From NCBI GenBank assembly GCA_937941715.1, contig CALDGX010000161.1, forward strand, positions 1 to 46,595: DNA of 46,595 bases, written 5' to 3'. Of this stretch, positions 34,801 through 43,322 are shown in pieces; positions within the stretch are counted from its first letter, which is position 1, and each line of letters starts with the position of its first letter. The notes below the pieces were generated by a model, which was given only the letters and a program-made list of their open reading frames with translations, searched no databases and was not told the origin of the DNA. Source of the DNA: an uncultured Chloracidobacterium sp. (lineage in GTDB: Bacteria; Acidobacteriota; Blastocatellia; Pyrinomonadales; Pyrinomonadaceae). The translations under genes and the position numbers were made by a program.

Positions 34801-36555
34801 ATGAAAAGTCCACGAAACCTTGCGGCGGCTATTCTGTTACTAACAATTGCGATCACCCAGATCGCGCCTGCACAGGCCACCGGTGACCAATTGGCGGCCT
34901 ACAACGATCCGCCGTCGAGGATGCGCGGGGTCATCGAGCGGTTCAACGCGGATGTCGGGATACTCGACCGGTTTTATTCGGCGGGCACCTCGGCACGGCG
35001 TTCAGAGCGATTTAGGGCGTTGTATCAGGAATACCTGACGACTCTCGCGGGGTTTGATTTCGACAGACTCAATCACGACGAGCAGGTCGATTACGTGCTA
35101 TTCAGAAACTATCTCGAGCACGAGATCAAGGAGCAGCTTCGAGCCGACGCTCAGTTTGCCGAAATGCGGCCGCTGATGCCCTTTGCGGTGACGATCAATG
35201 ACCTCGAAGATACCCGGCGGCGGCTCGAGCCAATCGATCCGGCTGCGTCGGCCGCCGTGCTGAACGAACTTGCAACACAGATCGCTGCCGTGCAGAAAGG
35301 GCTTGATGACCCAAATGCCGCAAAGCCGAAACGCACCGTCGCCAACCGTGCCGCACGGACCGTCGGGGATCTGCGGACGACGCTCCGGCGTTGGTACACG
35401 TTCCACACGGGTTACGATCCGATCTTTACGTGGTGGTGCGAGTCGCCGTATAAGTTGGCCGACGACGCGCTGGCAAAATACCAGACATTTATCACCGAAA
35501 AGCTGGTCGGCATCAAACCGGACGACAAGACCACCATTATCGGCGACCCGATCGGCAGAGAAGCTCTCATCGAAGAACTGAAATTCGAGATGATCCCGTA
35601 CACGCCCGAGGAACTTGTGCAGATCGCCAATAAGGAGTTCGAGTGGTGCGTGACTGAGTTCAAGAAGGCGTCGCGTGAGATGGGCTACGGCGACGATTAT
35701 CTCAAGGCGATCGAGGCCGTCAAGCAAAAGTACGTCGAACCCGGTAAACAGCCCGAACTGATCAAGCGGCTTGCCTATGAGGCGATCGAATATGTCGAAA
35801 AGAACGATCTCGTGACCGTTCCGAAGATCGCCCGTGATGGTTGGCGAATGGAAATGATGACGCCGGAGCGTCAGTTGGTCGCGCCCTTCTTTTTGGGCGG
35901 TGAGACGATCCTTGTCAGCTATCCGACAGACGGTATGACCCACGAGCAAAAATTGATGTCGATGCGGGGCAATAATCCGCATTTTGCGCGTGCCGTGACC
36001 CATCATGAACTAATTCCCGGCCACCATCTGCAGGGCTTTATGAGCCAACGTTATCGGCCGTATCGCGGTAATTTCAGAACGCCGTTCAACACTGAGGGCT
36101 GGGCTCTGTACTGGGAATTTTTGCTTTGGGACCGCGGATTCAGCAAAACGCCCGAGGACAAGATCGGGGCGCTGTTTTGGCGGTCGCACAGGGCGGCAAG
36201 GATCATCTTCTCGCTTAACTTTCACCTGGGTAACTGGACACCGGAACAGTGCGTCGATCTGCTGGTCGAAAAGGTCGGCCACGAGCGCGATAACGCCCTT
36301 GCCGAGGTGCGGCGTTCGTTCAGCGGCGATTACGGGCCACTATATCAAATGGCGTATATGATGGGTGGGCTTCAATTCCACCAACTGCATCGCGACCTGG
36401 TCGATACGCGGAAGATGACCGATCGGCAATTTCACGACGCGATCCTCAAGGAAGGCCCCATACCTGTCGAAATGGTTCGGGCGATCCTGACAAAACAAAA
36501 ACTGACGCGGGATCTTACGACGAACTGGCGATATTACAATGGCCTTTCGAAATAG
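34801..36555 (+). CDS. Secreted DUF885-family (putative metallopeptidase) protein
   Basis: 584 residues with a signal peptide (MKSPRNLAAAILLLTIAITQIAPAQA). Mostly alpha-helical, with the DUF885 signature HELIPGHHLQ (H402-E403 ... H408/H409), an HExxPGHH metal-binding arrangement. The downstream FNTEGWALYWE supplies the likely third ligand Glu. Members are predicted M32/M3-like zinc carboxy- or dipeptidases; few have been tested. Export puts it in the periplasm. The next gene is a secreted M28 peptidase 105 bases on, so the two may be expressed together for peptide use. The gap before it (34640-34800) shows no clear promoter. Confidence 0.88.
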   Translation: MKSPRNLAAAILLLTIAITQIAPAQATGDQLAAYNDPPSRMRGVIERFNADVGILDRFYSAGTSARRSERFRALYQEYLTTLAGFDFDRLNHDEQVDYVLFRNYLEHEIKEQLRADAQFAEMRPLMPFAVTINDLEDTRRRLEPIDPAASAAVLNELATQIAAVQKGLDDPNAAKPKRTVANRAARTVGDLRTTLRRWYTFHTGYDPIFTWWCESPYKLADDALAKYQTFITEKLVGIKPDDKTTIIGDPIGREALIEELKFEMIPYTPEELVQIANKEFEWCVTEFKKASREMGYGDDYLKAIEAVKQKYVEPGKQPELIKRLAYEAIEYVEKNDLVTVPKIARDGWRMEMMTPERQLVAPFFLGGETILVSYPTDGMTHEQKLMSMRGNNPHFARAVTHHELIPGHHLQGFMSQRYRPYRGNFRTPFNTEGWALYWEFLLWDRGFSKTPEDKIGALFWRSHRAARIIFSLNFHLGNWTPEQCVDLLVEKVGHERDNALAEVRRSFSGDYGPLYQMAYMMGGLQFHQLHRDLVDTRKMTDRQFHDAILKEGPIPVEMVRAILTKQKLTRDLTTNWRYYNGLSK

Positions 36556-36660
36556 CCGCACCACAAAAGACGCGCCCGACGCAAAATAAGTGAGGGAAGG
36601 GAGAACTAAATTCGCCGATGCTGCGTTTAATAGGTTTGACCACTGCTCGACGGCACAAAT

Positions 36661-38064
36661 ATGAAAATGAATAAATCAAAGCGTACCGGCGTCATCGCCA
36701 TTATCGTGCTGGCGGCAAATCTGTTCAGCATCGCACAAACCACCGCGAAAACCGCGATCGATGAGCGGAACGTCCGTGCGGGAATGGTCTTTTTGGCAGG
36801 CGACGCACTGCAGGGCCGCGGCAGCGGGACTCTCTTCGAGCGTATCGCGGCCGAGTATATCGGTTCGCAGTTCATGCAGTTCGGGCTCGAACCGGCCGGC
36901 GAAAAGGGGCCGGACGGCAAACAGACGTTCGTCCAGACCGTGACCATTTCGCGAAAGACATTTGCCGAAAATCCGTCGATCAAATACGGCTCCGCGTCGT
37001 TGTCGCATGGCGGTGAAATGCTCGTGCTGCGGACAAATACCGATTCGGCGAGCGGCACGCTGCAAAAACTCAACGCCGGCGATAAGCCGAACCCCGGATC
37101 GGCGGTGTTGATCCGGGCCAGGGAAGGCGACGACCAGCGGGCGGCCATGCAGGGAGCAATGGCCCTCGCGTCGGCCGGAGCGTCGATCGTGCTGATCGAG
37201 GAAACGCCGCAGTGGCGCGGCAACTGGTCGGCGATGTCGTCGCGTATGCCGTCGTTTACGGCATCGCAGGCGAAACCCGCCGTTATGGTCGTGGTTAGTA
37301 AGGCCGCGGCGGCCGAGATCGCAAATGCCGCCGAGGGAACGAGATTTGATTTCGGCGGTAAACTCGCCCCGTCCAAGGATCAATACACCTGGAACGCAAT
37401 GGGCAAGATCTCCGGCTCCGACCCGAAACTCGCGAGTGAGGTCATTCTGCTTACCTCGCATCTCGACCACCTTGGCGTAAGGGACAACGCCCCGGGCGAC
37501 GATAAGATATTCAATGGGGCAGATGATGATGCGTCCGGCTCGGTCGCGGTGCTCGAACTTGCACGCGTCCTGGCGTCCGGCAAAAGGCCGAAGCGGACCG
37601 TATATTTCGTCTGTTTCGGCAGCGAAGAGGCCGGCGGATTCGGCGCTCGGTATTTCGTCGAGAATATGCCCTTCCCGAAAGAAAAATTGGTCGCCAATCT
37701 GGAGTTTGAGATGATCGGACGCCCGGACGCAAAGGTGAAGCCTGAGGAACTATGGCTGACCGGCTACGAGCGGTCAAACCTCGGCCCCGAACTCGCAAGG
37801 CGCGGTGCCAAGTTGGTGCAGGATCCGCATCCGGAGGAAAATTTCTTCCAGCGATCGGACAATATCCAACTCGCTAGGGCCGGCGTGATCGCACATACGG
37901 TTTCGAGCTTCGGGCTGCACACCGACTATCACCGGGCGAGTGACGAGGTGAAAACGATCGACTTTTCGCACATGACGAGAGCGATCAACTCAATGGTCGC
38001 TCCCATTCAATGGCTCGTAAACTCGAACTTCGTGCCGGCCTGGGTCGAGGGTAAGCGGCCCTAG
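36661..38064 (+). CDS. Secreted M28-family zinc aminopeptidase
   Basis: 467 residues; MKMNKSKRTGVIAIIVLAANLFSIAQ is a signal peptide. An early GDALQGRGSGT segment and a PA-type lid region (about 120-215) precede the catalytic part. Zinc ligands of the M28 fold are visible: TSHLDHLG (H267), NGADDDASG (D288/D289), SEEAGGFGA (general base E322/E323), FEMIGR, and HTDYHRASDE with the last His. The enzyme should remove N-terminal residues from peptides in the periplasm or outside the cell. Its stop codon overlaps the stop of the convergent membrane-protein gene in a CTAG. Confidence 0.92.
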   Translation: MKMNKSKRTGVIAIIVLAANLFSIAQTTAKTAIDERNVRAGMVFLAGDALQGRGSGTLFERIAAEYIGSQFMQFGLEPAGEKGPDGKQTFVQTVTISRKTFAENPSIKYGSASLSHGGEMLVLRTNTDSASGTLQKLNAGDKPNPGSAVLIRAREGDDQRAAMQGAMALASAGASIVLIEETPQWRGNWSAMSSRMPSFTASQAKPAVMVVVSKAAAAEIANAAEGTRFDFGGKLAPSKDQYTWNAMGKISGSDPKLASEVILLTSHLDHLGVRDNAPGDDKIFNGADDDASGSVAVLELARVLASGKRPKRTVYFVCFGSEEAGGFGARYFVENMPFPKEKLVANLEFEMIGRPDAKVKPEELWLTGYERSNLGPELARRGAKLVQDPHPEENFFQRSDNIQLARAGVIAHTVSSFGLHTDYHRASDEVKTIDFSHMTRAINSMVAPIQWLVNSNFVPAWVEGKRP

Positions 38065-38462
38065 CGGGCAAAACGGTATCCGACCAGCGACAGTGGTATG
38101 AATGTTACCAGGGCCGCCGCCATAAACCAGACGGGCTGGCCGGGCAGCATAATGAAATTGAGGACACCGCCGATCATCAGCAGTGCCCCGACGATGATCG
38201 GCAGTACGACGCCCGTGCTCACTTGACGGCTCATCTTGGTGACGATAAATCCGCCGGCGAAAGAGGCCAGGATATATCCGACCAGAACGACAACATATGC
38301 CCTGACCGGACCATTGGCCATATATTCGGCCAACTTCGCCGGGTCTTTCATTACATCGGCAGAGGGCGGTGCGAGTTGAAGCGAATTGAGCATTTCGACG
38401 ATCATCATCACCGCAAACGCGACGATCATGGCCACGACCAGAGCTAAAATCTTGCGTCCCAT
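38061..38462 (-). CDS. Small four-helix membrane protein, function unknown
   Basis: 133 residues from ATG at 38462; AGGAGG at 38474-38469 decides this start over 38492. Four hydrophobic segments are visible: ILALVVAMIVAFAVMMIVEML, AYVVVLVGYILASFAGGFIV, STGVVLPIIVGALLMIGGVL and VWFMAAALVTFIPLSLVGY. A polar loop with ADVMKDPAKLAEYMANGP lies between the first two. No catalytic or transport motif is recognised. It converges on the M28 peptidase gene, sharing the four bases CTAG at the two stops. Confidence 0.75.
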   Translation of the reverse strand: MGRKILALVVAMIVAFAVMMIVEMLNSLQLAPPSADVMKDPAKLAEYMANGPVRAYVVVLVGYILASFAGGFIVTKMSRQVSTGVVLPIIVGALLMIGGVLNFIMLPGQPVWFMAAALVTFIPLSLVGYRFAR

Positions 38463-38571
38463 ATAGGTCCTCCTAATTATCCGGATAGACAAGGTTTACA
38501 CCCATTCTGCCGATCGAGTCAAGTAAATGGCCGCGAAGGATGGAGCGTCGGCAATACTGCTGAAATAACAT

Positions 38572-38871
38572 ATGATCACATACGAGATAACGGCGACTGT
38601 TCAACCCGATCTGATCGAGACTTATGAGAGCTATATGATCGACCGCCATATCCCGCATCTTATGGAAACGGGGTGTTTCGCGTCAGCGACATTTTCGCGT
38701 AACAGCGGCCGTTACCGGATCAGGTACGAGGCTCACGACCGCGATACCCTGACGACCTACCTGAAGGACCATGCGGCCAGGCTCCGCGATGATTTTGCGG
38801 CCCATTTTCCGACCGGTGTCGAACTATCGCGCGATACGTGGGACGTTGTGACAGCGTTTTTTTCGGAATGA
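38572..38871 (+). CDS. DUF4286-family protein
   Basis: 99 residues. ITYEITATVQPDLIETYESYMIDRHIPHLMETGCFASATFSR and YEAHDRDTLTTYLKDHAARLRDDFAAHFP match the short ferredoxin-like alpha/beta family DUF4286, often called an ABM-like dimeric barrel. No enzyme activity is known to me. It sits 18 bases before tsaD in the same direction, so the two are likely co-transcribed. No signal peptide. Confidence 0.8.
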   Translation: MITYEITATVQPDLIETYESYMIDRHIPHLMETGCFASATFSRNSGRYRIRYEAHDRDTLTTYLKDHAARLRDDFAAHFPTGVELSRDTWDVVTAFFSE

Positions 38872-38889
38872 ACTGATATCCTGTAAAAG

Positions 38890-39966
38890 ATGCTGGTGTT
38901 AGGGATCGAGAGTTCGTGTGATGAGACCGCCGCGGCCGTCGTGAATGACGGGCGTGAGATAGTTTCGTCCGTGATCGCATCGCAGATCGAGATGCACAAA
39001 CCGTGGGGCGGTGTGGTGCCGGAACTCGCCTCCCGCGAGCACCTCGAAAAGATCGACGTCATCGTTAATCAGGCAATGGCCGAAGCGGGAGTAGGTTTTG
39101 ACTCGATCGACGCTGTAGCTGTAACGCAAGGGCCCGGGCTGATCGGCTCGCTGCTCGTCGGCGTGTGCTACGGCAAATCGCTGGCGTACGGCATCGGTAA
39201 GCCCCTGATCGGCGTAAATCATATCGAGGGCCACGTATATTCCGTCGCTTTTGAGAATCCGCCGGTCCAATATCCTGCCCTCGCTCTTATTGTGTCGGGT
39301 GGACACACAAATATCTTTTATATTCCCTCCGAAGGTCGATATAAGGTCGCGTCCCGAACCCGTGATGACGCTGCCGGCGAGGCATTTGACAAGGTCGCGA
39401 AAATGCTCGGCCTCGGGTATCCCGGCGGTCCTATCATCGAGAGGCTGGCGAATGGCGGCGATCCCAGGAAGATCAGGTTTTCGCCGGCGAAGATCTCAGA
39501 CGGACGGCCGGACCTCAGCTTTAGCGGGCTCAAGACCGCCGTCGCTAAACATATGCGGGAGCAAAATGTTGTGCCGCAACTGCCCGGCGAAGAGCCGCGG
39601 CAGGAGATCATGGATCTCGCGGCGAGCTTTCAATCGACGGTGATACGCTCGCTTGTCGGGACCTTGGAAAAGCTTGCTGTCGAGCTGCGGCCTCGGACAT
39701 TGATCGTCGCCGGAGGCGTCGCTTGCAATCAGGCCCTGCGCTCGGCCGCCGGGCATGCCGGGTCGACGCTTGGTGTCCCTGTCTATTTTCCATCGAAGCA
39801 CCTATCGACCGACAACGCGGCTATGATCGCGGCGGCGGGCTTTGCTCATCTGGCGGCAGGGGAAAGGTCTGGTCTCGAAATGACGGCCGATGTCACAATG
39901 CGGCTCCAGAACCTGGAAAATGAGGATGCCGACCTGCGGCGGAAAAAGGTCAGATACCGGCTATAA
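38890..39966 (+). CDS. tsaD: tRNA N6-adenosine threonylcarbamoyltransferase TsaD
   Basis: 358 residues, ASKHA ATPase fold. GIESSCDETAAAVV is the opening motif; VVPELASREHLE, QGPGLIGSLLVG and GVNHIEGHVYS follow, the last with the paired His metal ligands. VSGGHTNIF and STDNAAMIAAAG close the site. It transfers the threonylcarbamoyl group made by TsaC to A37 of ANN-decoding tRNAs, with TsaB and TsaE, which are not in this window. Essential or near-essential in most bacteria. Reads from the DUF4286 gene. Confidence 0.97.
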   Translation: MLVLGIESSCDETAAAVVNDGREIVSSVIASQIEMHKPWGGVVPELASREHLEKIDVIVNQAMAEAGVGFDSIDAVAVTQGPGLIGSLLVGVCYGKSLAYGIGKPLIGVNHIEGHVYSVAFENPPVQYPALALIVSGGHTNIFYIPSEGRYKVASRTRDDAAGEAFDKVAKMLGLGYPGGPIIERLANGGDPRKIRFSPAKISDGRPDLSFSGLKTAVAKHMREQNVVPQLPGEEPRQEIMDLAASFQSTVIRSLVGTLEKLAVELRPRTLIVAGGVACNQALRSAAGHAGSTLGVPVYFPSKHLSTDNAAMIAAAGFAHLAAGERSGLEMTADVTMRLQNLENEDADLRRKKVRYRL

Positions 39967-40063
39967 TTGTCTTGCGCTGAGTAACGGCAAATCGGTACAA
40001 TTACGTCAGAGTTTCAAACGGTTTCAACCCACCCGGCAATGTTCCGGTTTTCAGACGCGAACC

Positions 40064-40171
40064 CGATCTTTCGGATCGATTCAACATCTGAGATTCCCGT
40101 CGAAAGAAACGGCTAGAACAACTTTTGCTTAAGGAAAGCCGGCTATTAGAGCCGGCGACGGCTGGATGCCG
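40064..40171 (+). promoter_or_regulatory. Structured leader region before the sugar-dehydrogenase gene
   Basis: The 222-base gap 39967-40188 contains three small hairpins: CGATC/GATCG (40064-40078), GCCGGC-TATTAGA-GCCGGC (40138-40156) and CGGC-TGGAT-GCCG (40159-40171). The last two lie side by side just ahead of the GGAG at 40180-40183. None has a U-run. Position suggests control of translation, but no riboswitch consensus is recognised. Confidence 0.35.
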
Positions 40172-40188
40172 ATCGATCTGGAGAAATA

Positions 40189-42219
40189 ATGAAAAGAACT
40201 TTGATCCTGGTGACATTTTTATTTTCGATGGCCGCTGCACTGAGTGTTGTCGGCCAGGGCGTGGCGGCACCATATACGGCGAGACTCTTGCCGTTTTTGC
40301 AAGGGCTCAGCCGGCCGATCCTGCTTAGGGGAGCCAAGGATGGTTCAAAGAGGATATTTATCGTCCAGCAGGGCGGGATCATAAAGGTGCTCCAACCCGG
40401 GTCGACCGTGCCGACGGATTTCATCAATCTGAGTTCGAAGATCACGATACCCGGCTCGACCGGCGATGAAAGGGGATTGCTCGGACTGACATTCCATCCT
40501 CAATTTACGTCTAACGGCAAATTCTACGTTAATTACTCGCAGGTCGGAACCGGAGCGACCGTCATCGCCGAGTACACGACGACGGGCGGGACCGGATCGT
40601 CGAATACGGGTGATATCACGACCGAAAAAGTGCTGCTGACGATACCGCAGCCATTTTCGAACCACAACGGGGGAATGGTCGAATTTGGGCCTGACGGCTA
40701 TATGTACATCGGTATGGGCGACGGTGGATCGGCAAACGATCCCGGAGCCCGGGCGCAAAATCGGTCCGTTCTGCTCGGAAAGCTGCTGAGGATCGACGTC
40801 AACGTTCCGCAAGGTTCTCCGAATCCATATCTGATCCCACCGACCAATCCGTTCACAGGGGCCGGAACTGCACGTTGTGACGGAGGCAGCACGACCCAAG
40901 GCACGACCTGTCAGGAGCTTTGGACGATCGGGATGCGTAATCCGTGGCGATGGTCGTTTGACCGTACGACGAATGCACTGTGGGTCGCCGACGTCGGACA
41001 GGGGTCGGTCGAAGAGGTCGATGTTATCTCAAGCGGCGGCGGCAACTATGGATGGCGGGTCTATGAGGGAACCACGTGTACCAACCTTGACCCCAGCCTT
41101 TGCGTGCCCGGTAACTTCACAATGCCGTTGTTCGTTTACAATCACACCGGCGGTCGATGCTCGATAACAGGCGGCTATGTCTATCGCGGTACACAGGGAA
41201 GTTTGCCTAATGGAGCGTACACGTTCGGCGACTATTGCACAGGCGAAGTGCTGATGTGGAATAACAATAGCCAGACGTTGCTCCAGGACACGCCCCGAAG
41301 CCTCGTCTCATTCGGCGAGGACGAGGACGGCGAGATCTACGCCCTTTTCAACAACGGGCGGATCGATAAGATAACCAGGGCAAAGGCATCGGCCGATCTA
41401 GACGGCGACCTTAAGACCGATTTTTCGGTATTTCGTGCCGGTGAAAACAAATGGTACGCGTTTAACTCGTCCAATAGCACCGTCCGGCAGCAATCGTTCG
41501 GCCTGGCCGGCGACATTCCGGCGCCCGAGGATTACGATGGCGACAACATATCCGACATCGGCGTATTTCGGCCTGCGAACGGCACGTGGTACTACTTCGC
41601 GAGTTCAAGCAATACTATCAGCGGACTTCAATTTGGGGCGAGCGGCGACGTTCCGGCGGCCGGCGACTTTGACGGCGATGCAAAGTCCGATTTTACGGTC
41701 TATCGTCCTTCGACAGGTGTTTGGTACACGTACCGGACGAGTGACGGCGGTTATTCGATCAGGCAATTCGGTTTGAACGGCGACATACCTACTGCCGGTG
41801 ACTATGATGGCGACGGCAAGTACGATGTTGCCGTTTTTCGTCCGTCCAATGGCGTCTGGTATCGCCTCAACAGTACAAACGGCGCATTCTTTGCATTGAA
41901 TTTCGGCGTCAGTGGCGATACGCCGACGCCCGGCGATTTTGACGGTGACGGAAGGCTTGATATCGCAGTATTTCGCCCGTCGACCGGCGTCTGGTATCGG
42001 CTTAACAGTACCGGCGGGGCATTTGCCGCGACCGCCTGGGGAATCTCGACCGATGTTCCTGTAGTCGGTGATTACGACGGCGACGGTATCGAGGATATCG
42101 GTGTTTTCCGTCCGTCGACCGGCACGTGGTACGTTCTGCAAAGTTCGAACGGAGCCCTCTTGGCATCACAATTCGGGGCCGCCGGCGACGAACCGGGGCC
42201 ACGTTACGACGCACCGTAA
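40189..42219 (+). CDS. Secreted glucose/sorbosone dehydrogenase-like protein fused to FG-GAP/VCBS repeats
   Basis: 676 residues; signal peptide TLILVTFLFSMAAALSVVGQG. Residues about 25-390 are a PQQ-type soluble glucose/sorbosone dehydrogenase propeller: LPFLQGLSRPILL, RIFIVQQGGIIKVL, DERGLLGLTFHPQF, NHNGGMVEFGPDGYMYIGMGDGG, GMRNPWRWSFD and GNYGWRVYEGTTC. From about 400 there are six FG-GAP/VCBS-like repeats of 45-50 residues (GDxPxxGDYDGDGxxDxxVFRPSxGxWY). The enzyme domain would oxidise aldose or sorbosone-type substrates outside the cytoplasm if PQQ is available; no PQQ synthesis genes are nearby. The repeats probably form a second propeller for surface or substrate attachment. Confidence 0.88.
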   Translation: MKRTLILVTFLFSMAAALSVVGQGVAAPYTARLLPFLQGLSRPILLRGAKDGSKRIFIVQQGGIIKVLQPGSTVPTDFINLSSKITIPGSTGDERGLLGLTFHPQFTSNGKFYVNYSQVGTGATVIAEYTTTGGTGSSNTGDITTEKVLLTIPQPFSNHNGGMVEFGPDGYMYIGMGDGGSANDPGARAQNRSVLLGKLLRIDVNVPQGSPNPYLIPPTNPFTGAGTARCDGGSTTQGTTCQELWTIGMRNPWRWSFDRTTNALWVADVGQGSVEEVDVISSGGGNYGWRVYEGTTCTNLDPSLCVPGNFTMPLFVYNHTGGRCSITGGYVYRGTQGSLPNGAYTFGDYCTGEVLMWNNNSQTLLQDTPRSLVSFGEDEDGEIYALFNNGRIDKITRAKASADLDGDLKTDFSVFRAGENKWYAFNSSNSTVRQQSFGLAGDIPAPEDYDGDNISDIGVFRPANGTWYYFASSSNTISGLQFGASGDVPAAGDFDGDAKSDFTVYRPSTGVWYTYRTSDGGYSIRQFGLNGDIPTAGDYDGDGKYDVAVFRPSNGVWYRLNSTNGAFFALNFGVSGDTPTPGDFDGDGRLDIAVFRPSTGVWYRLNSTGGAFAATAWGISTDVPVVGDYDGDGIEDIGVFRPSTGTWYVLQSSNGALLASQFGAAGDEPGPRYDAP

Positions 42220-42229
42220 TTCGGTCAGA

Positions 42230-42958
42230 TCAGTGCTTAACGGCGCGGGCCAACGTGATCACGTTCACGAGGCCCGCGCCGTTTTGCTTAAGGGCCTTGG
42301 CACAATTGGAGACGGTCGATCCGGACGTTAGTACGTCGTCAACAAGTACGATGTTCTTTCCTGCGATGAGATTTGGCCGAACGACGCGAAAGGCATTGTG
42401 GACTGAAAGTTCCCGTGCCTTTTGATCCATGGCTTTGCGGTGGATCGGTGTATGGGTCTTTCTGATCAGCGAATGACAGTCGATCGGGATGCCGGCACAT
42501 TTTGAAATGATCGTGCCGATGACCTCGGCTTGGTTGAAACCGCGTTCGACCCTACGCCGGTCGGAGAGCGGTACCGGAATGATCAGGTCAATGTTTGCGA
42601 ACCCTGAGCGATCCCAGGTTGAGATCAACAGGTCGGCGACGCGCGTCGGAATGATAGGTACTGATTTGAGGCTGGCGATCTCCGCCGCGATGGCTCGTTC
42701 ATAGACGCCGCCGGCGACGGCCCGGTCATAATGATGGTCATCGCACCTTCTGCAGAAAACCTCGATAGCGGCCGCTGAATCACCGAAATATGCACCGCAT
42801 TTGGCGCACAGCATCTGGGTTCCGTCAAAAAGGCGAGTTTCACGCCAGCACGAAGGACACGCATCACCGTCGTCGATACTCTCGACGGCACGATCACAGG
42901 CCCGACATTGTTTTGGATATACTAACGAAAGTAGGGAGTCGCGAACGGCCTTGAACAT
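42230..42958 (-). CDS. comF: ComF-family phosphoribosyltransferase-like protein
   Basis: 242 residues. The N-terminal zinc ribbon has Cys pairs (CRACDR, CPSCW, CAKCG, CRRCDD). The PRTase motif is NIVLVDDVLTSGSTVSNCAKAL, with RGFNQAEVIG and the flexible loop RKTHTPIHRKAMDQKARELSVHNAF. ComF proteins take part in natural transformation (ssDNA uptake with the PriA/DprA machinery) but are common in non-competent species too. It is the last gene of the obg operon, 10 bases after the zinc-finger gene. The last 15 or so codons are also read as the 13-bp stem of a terminator for the convergent gene. Confidence 0.9.
   Translation of the reverse strand: MFKAVRDSLLSLVYPKQCRACDRAVESIDDGDACPSCWRETRLFDGTQMLCAKCGAYFGDSAAAIEVFCRRCDDHHYDRAVAGGVYERAIAAEIASLKSVPIIPTRVADLLISTWDRSGFANIDLIIPVPLSDRRRVERGFNQAEVIGTIISKCAGIPIDCHSLIRKTHTPIHRKAMDQKARELSVHNAFRVVRPNLIAGKNIVLVDDVLTSGSTVSNCAKALKQNGAGLVNVITLARAVKH
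42239..42286 (+). terminator. Nested-palindrome terminator inside the comF 3' end
   Basis: AACGGCGCGGGCC (42239-42251) pairs perfectly over 13 bp with GGCCCGCGCCGTT (42271-42283), then TT follows. Its loop contains a second perfect palindrome, AACGTGATCACGTT (42252-42265). On the plus strand it ends the dehydrogenase-VCBS message 20 bases after its stop. It lies within comF coding sequence. The U-run is short (TTTT, 42282-42285). Confidence 0.6.
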
Positions 42959-42968
42959 AGTTCAAGCA

Positions 42969-43322
42969 TTATTCTTCATCCAATAACCCTTTTTCAACCA
43001 TTTCCTGACATTCCAGGCAATATCTCGCCCAGGGAATAGCCGCCAGGCGTTTCGGATTGATCTCTTTGTCGCAGTTTTGGCAAAGACCGTATTCGTCGTT
43101 ATCGATCCGCAGCAGAGCCTCGTCGATCAGGGCAAGCTGCTTGCTTTCGTTTTCAGAGACCGCCAACTGGACGTTTTTTGAATAATTGCGAACCGCGAGA
43201 TCGACCGGATCGGGCGTCTCAGAATCATCGATCGAAAGGTCGCTGCCTTTCAGTTTTGCGACAAGCAACTCACGCTCGGCGAGCAGTTTTTCTTTGATTT
43301 CGTCTAAACTCAATTTACTCAT
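42969..43322 (-). CDS. TraR/DksA-family C4 zinc-finger protein
   Basis: 117 residues. A long N-terminal coiled coil (LDEIKEKLLAERELLVAKLKG) leads into the zinc finger CQNCDKEINPKRLAAIPWARYCLECQ, which has the CxxC-(17)-CxxC spacing and the IPWARYCL core of the DksA/TraR family. Such proteins enter the RNA polymerase secondary channel and can act with ppGpp. It is shorter than E. coli DksA (151), like the many small TraR/DksA homologues of unknown target. Its start overlaps the rlmH stop by 4 bases (ATGA), implying translational coupling. Confidence 0.9.
   Translation of the reverse strand: MSKLSLDEIKEKLLAERELLVAKLKGSDLSIDDSETPDPVDLAVRNYSKNVQLAVSENESKQLALIDEALLRIDNDEYGLCQNCDKEINPKRLAAIPWARYCLECQEMVEKGLLDEE

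Noticed and set aside
39967..40188. c-di-GMP riboswitch before the dehydrogenase gene, suggested by the nearby GGCAAA
   Set aside because: The rest of the GEMM consensus (GGGACGCAAAGCC and the paired tetraloop receptor) is absent.
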